Part shown: positions 5,157 through 5,537 of the stretch, in pieces | Position numbering within the stretch: the stretch's first letter is position 1 | Layout: each line of letters starts with the position of its first letter | NCBI GenBank assembly: GCA_025963955.1 | Contig: JAOPZU010000444.1 | Coordinates: forward strand, 1-5,537 | Source: Solirubrobacterales bacterium | GTDB taxonomy: Bacteria > Actinomycetota > Thermoleophilia > Solirubrobacterales > Solirubrobacteraceae | Direction of reading: 5' to 3' | DNA: 5,537 bases | Made by a program: the position numbers and the translations under genes | The notes under the pieces: model-generated | The model's database searches: none | What the model saw: the letters and a program-made list of their open reading frames with translations, nothing else | Told to the model about the DNA's origin: nothing

Positions 5157-5537
5157 TCAGTAAAATGACGGCTTCTCCTGATGGGGCGCGAGGACGACGA
5201 GGGCGACGTCGTCCATGAGTGAGTCCACGGACCGGGCGTGGATGGTGCGCTCGAGCTCGTGCACGGTCACCGCGGCGGAGCGGCCGGCGCTCCGGCGCAG
5301 TGCGTCCCTCAGCCCGTCCAGCCCGAGGGCGTGGCCGTTCGCGTCGACGCTGTCGAGCGCCCCGTCCGAGACGAGCAGCAGCCGCTGGCCCGGCTCCAGC
5401 CGGCGCTCCGCCTCGGCCGCGGGCAGTCGCAGCGCCGGCGAGCCGGCGCACGGCGTGGCCACGGGGTGGAGCGGCTCGAGCGTCCCGTCCGGATGGGCGA
5501 GCAGGGGCCCCACCGGGCCGGCGGTCGCCCAGCGGAA
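5157..5537 (-). CDS. PP2C/SpoIIE-type serine phosphatase (partial, C-terminal 126 residues)
   Basis: The window edge cuts this gene; only the last 126 residues are present. They match the C-terminal half of a SpoIIE/PP2C domain: RWATAGPVGPLLAHPDG near the edge (compare the family RxASAGHPPPLLL segment), then LLLVSDGALDS with a metal-ligand Asp, and LMDDVALVVLAP with the terminal Asp-Asp pair. In the first motif the usual AGH histidine is proline; the LOV phosphatase in this window retains AGH. The C-terminus after the fold is short (HQEKPSFY). An internal GTG at 5513 is not a credible start, since the homologous sequence continues upstream of it. The gene is on the same strand as the STAS gene, 50 bp upstream, so it is a candidate second phosphatase for the same antagonist. 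Its sensory domains, if any, lie outside the window. Confidence 0.85.
   Translation of the reverse strand, partial: FRWATAGPVGPLLAHPDGTLEPLHPVATPCAGSPALRLPAAEAERRLEPGQRLLLVSDGALDSVDANGHALGLDGLRDALRRSAGRSAAVTVHELERTIHARSVDSLMDDVALVVLAPHQEKPSFY

Noticed and set aside
4064..5218. 384-codon open frame on the plus strand
   Set aside because: It runs antisense through the LOV phosphatase, the STAS gene and the end of the distal phosphatase. It has biased composition and no family motif.
5511..5513. GTG as the start of a 118-residue small protein at the right edge
   Set aside because: The homologous PP2C sequence (RWATAGP) continues upstream of it to the window edge, so this is the interior of a truncated gene.

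Overview
The window is very GC-rich, with GC-rich third codon positions and tightly packed genes. This suggests a high-GC Gram-positive bacterium (Actinomycetota). A Thermoleophilia/Solirubrobacterales-type organism would fit, but that is a guess: no phylogenetic marker is present. Seven genes are supported, two of them cut by the window edges. The many other long open frames are GC-driven shadows.

Left part (1-2074): a Bcp-type thiol peroxidase, of which only the N-terminal 102 residues are present, reads leftward. It is divergent from a rightward pyridoxal kinase (pdxY), with only 39 bp between the two start codons. Neither start has a Shine-Dalgarno sequence. Each has a TANNNT -10-like hexamer a few bases upstream, suggesting leaderless or nearly leaderless mRNAs. 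pdxY converges on a leftward Fpg/Nei-family DNA glycosylase whose fourth zinc-finger cysteine is aspartate.

Right part (2117-5537): four leftward genes make up a partner-switching module. In transcription order they are the C-terminal end of a SpoIIE/PP2C phosphatase, a STAS anti-anti-sigma protein with a DSSG phosphorylation motif, a 695-residue sensor phosphatase, and an RsbW-like HATPase/anti-sigma kinase. The sensor phosphatase is built as pseudo-receiver - LOV - GAF - PP2C. Its LOV domain has the photoactive cysteine (GRNCRFLQ) and the other flavin-binding residues, so it should be a blue-light photoreceptor. The STAS and LOV-phosphatase genes overlap by ATGA, which implies translational coupling.

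Proposed working (inference): the HATPase phosphorylates the STAS protein and holds a sigma factor encoded elsewhere. Blue light, plus whatever the GAF and pseudo-receiver domains sense, switches the PP2C domain, which dephosphorylates the STAS protein so that it captures the HATPase and frees the sigma factor. The second phosphatase would add another input to the same switch. The adjacent peroxidase, base-excision repair glycosylase and vitamin B6 kinase could fit photo-oxidative stress, but that link rests only on proximity.
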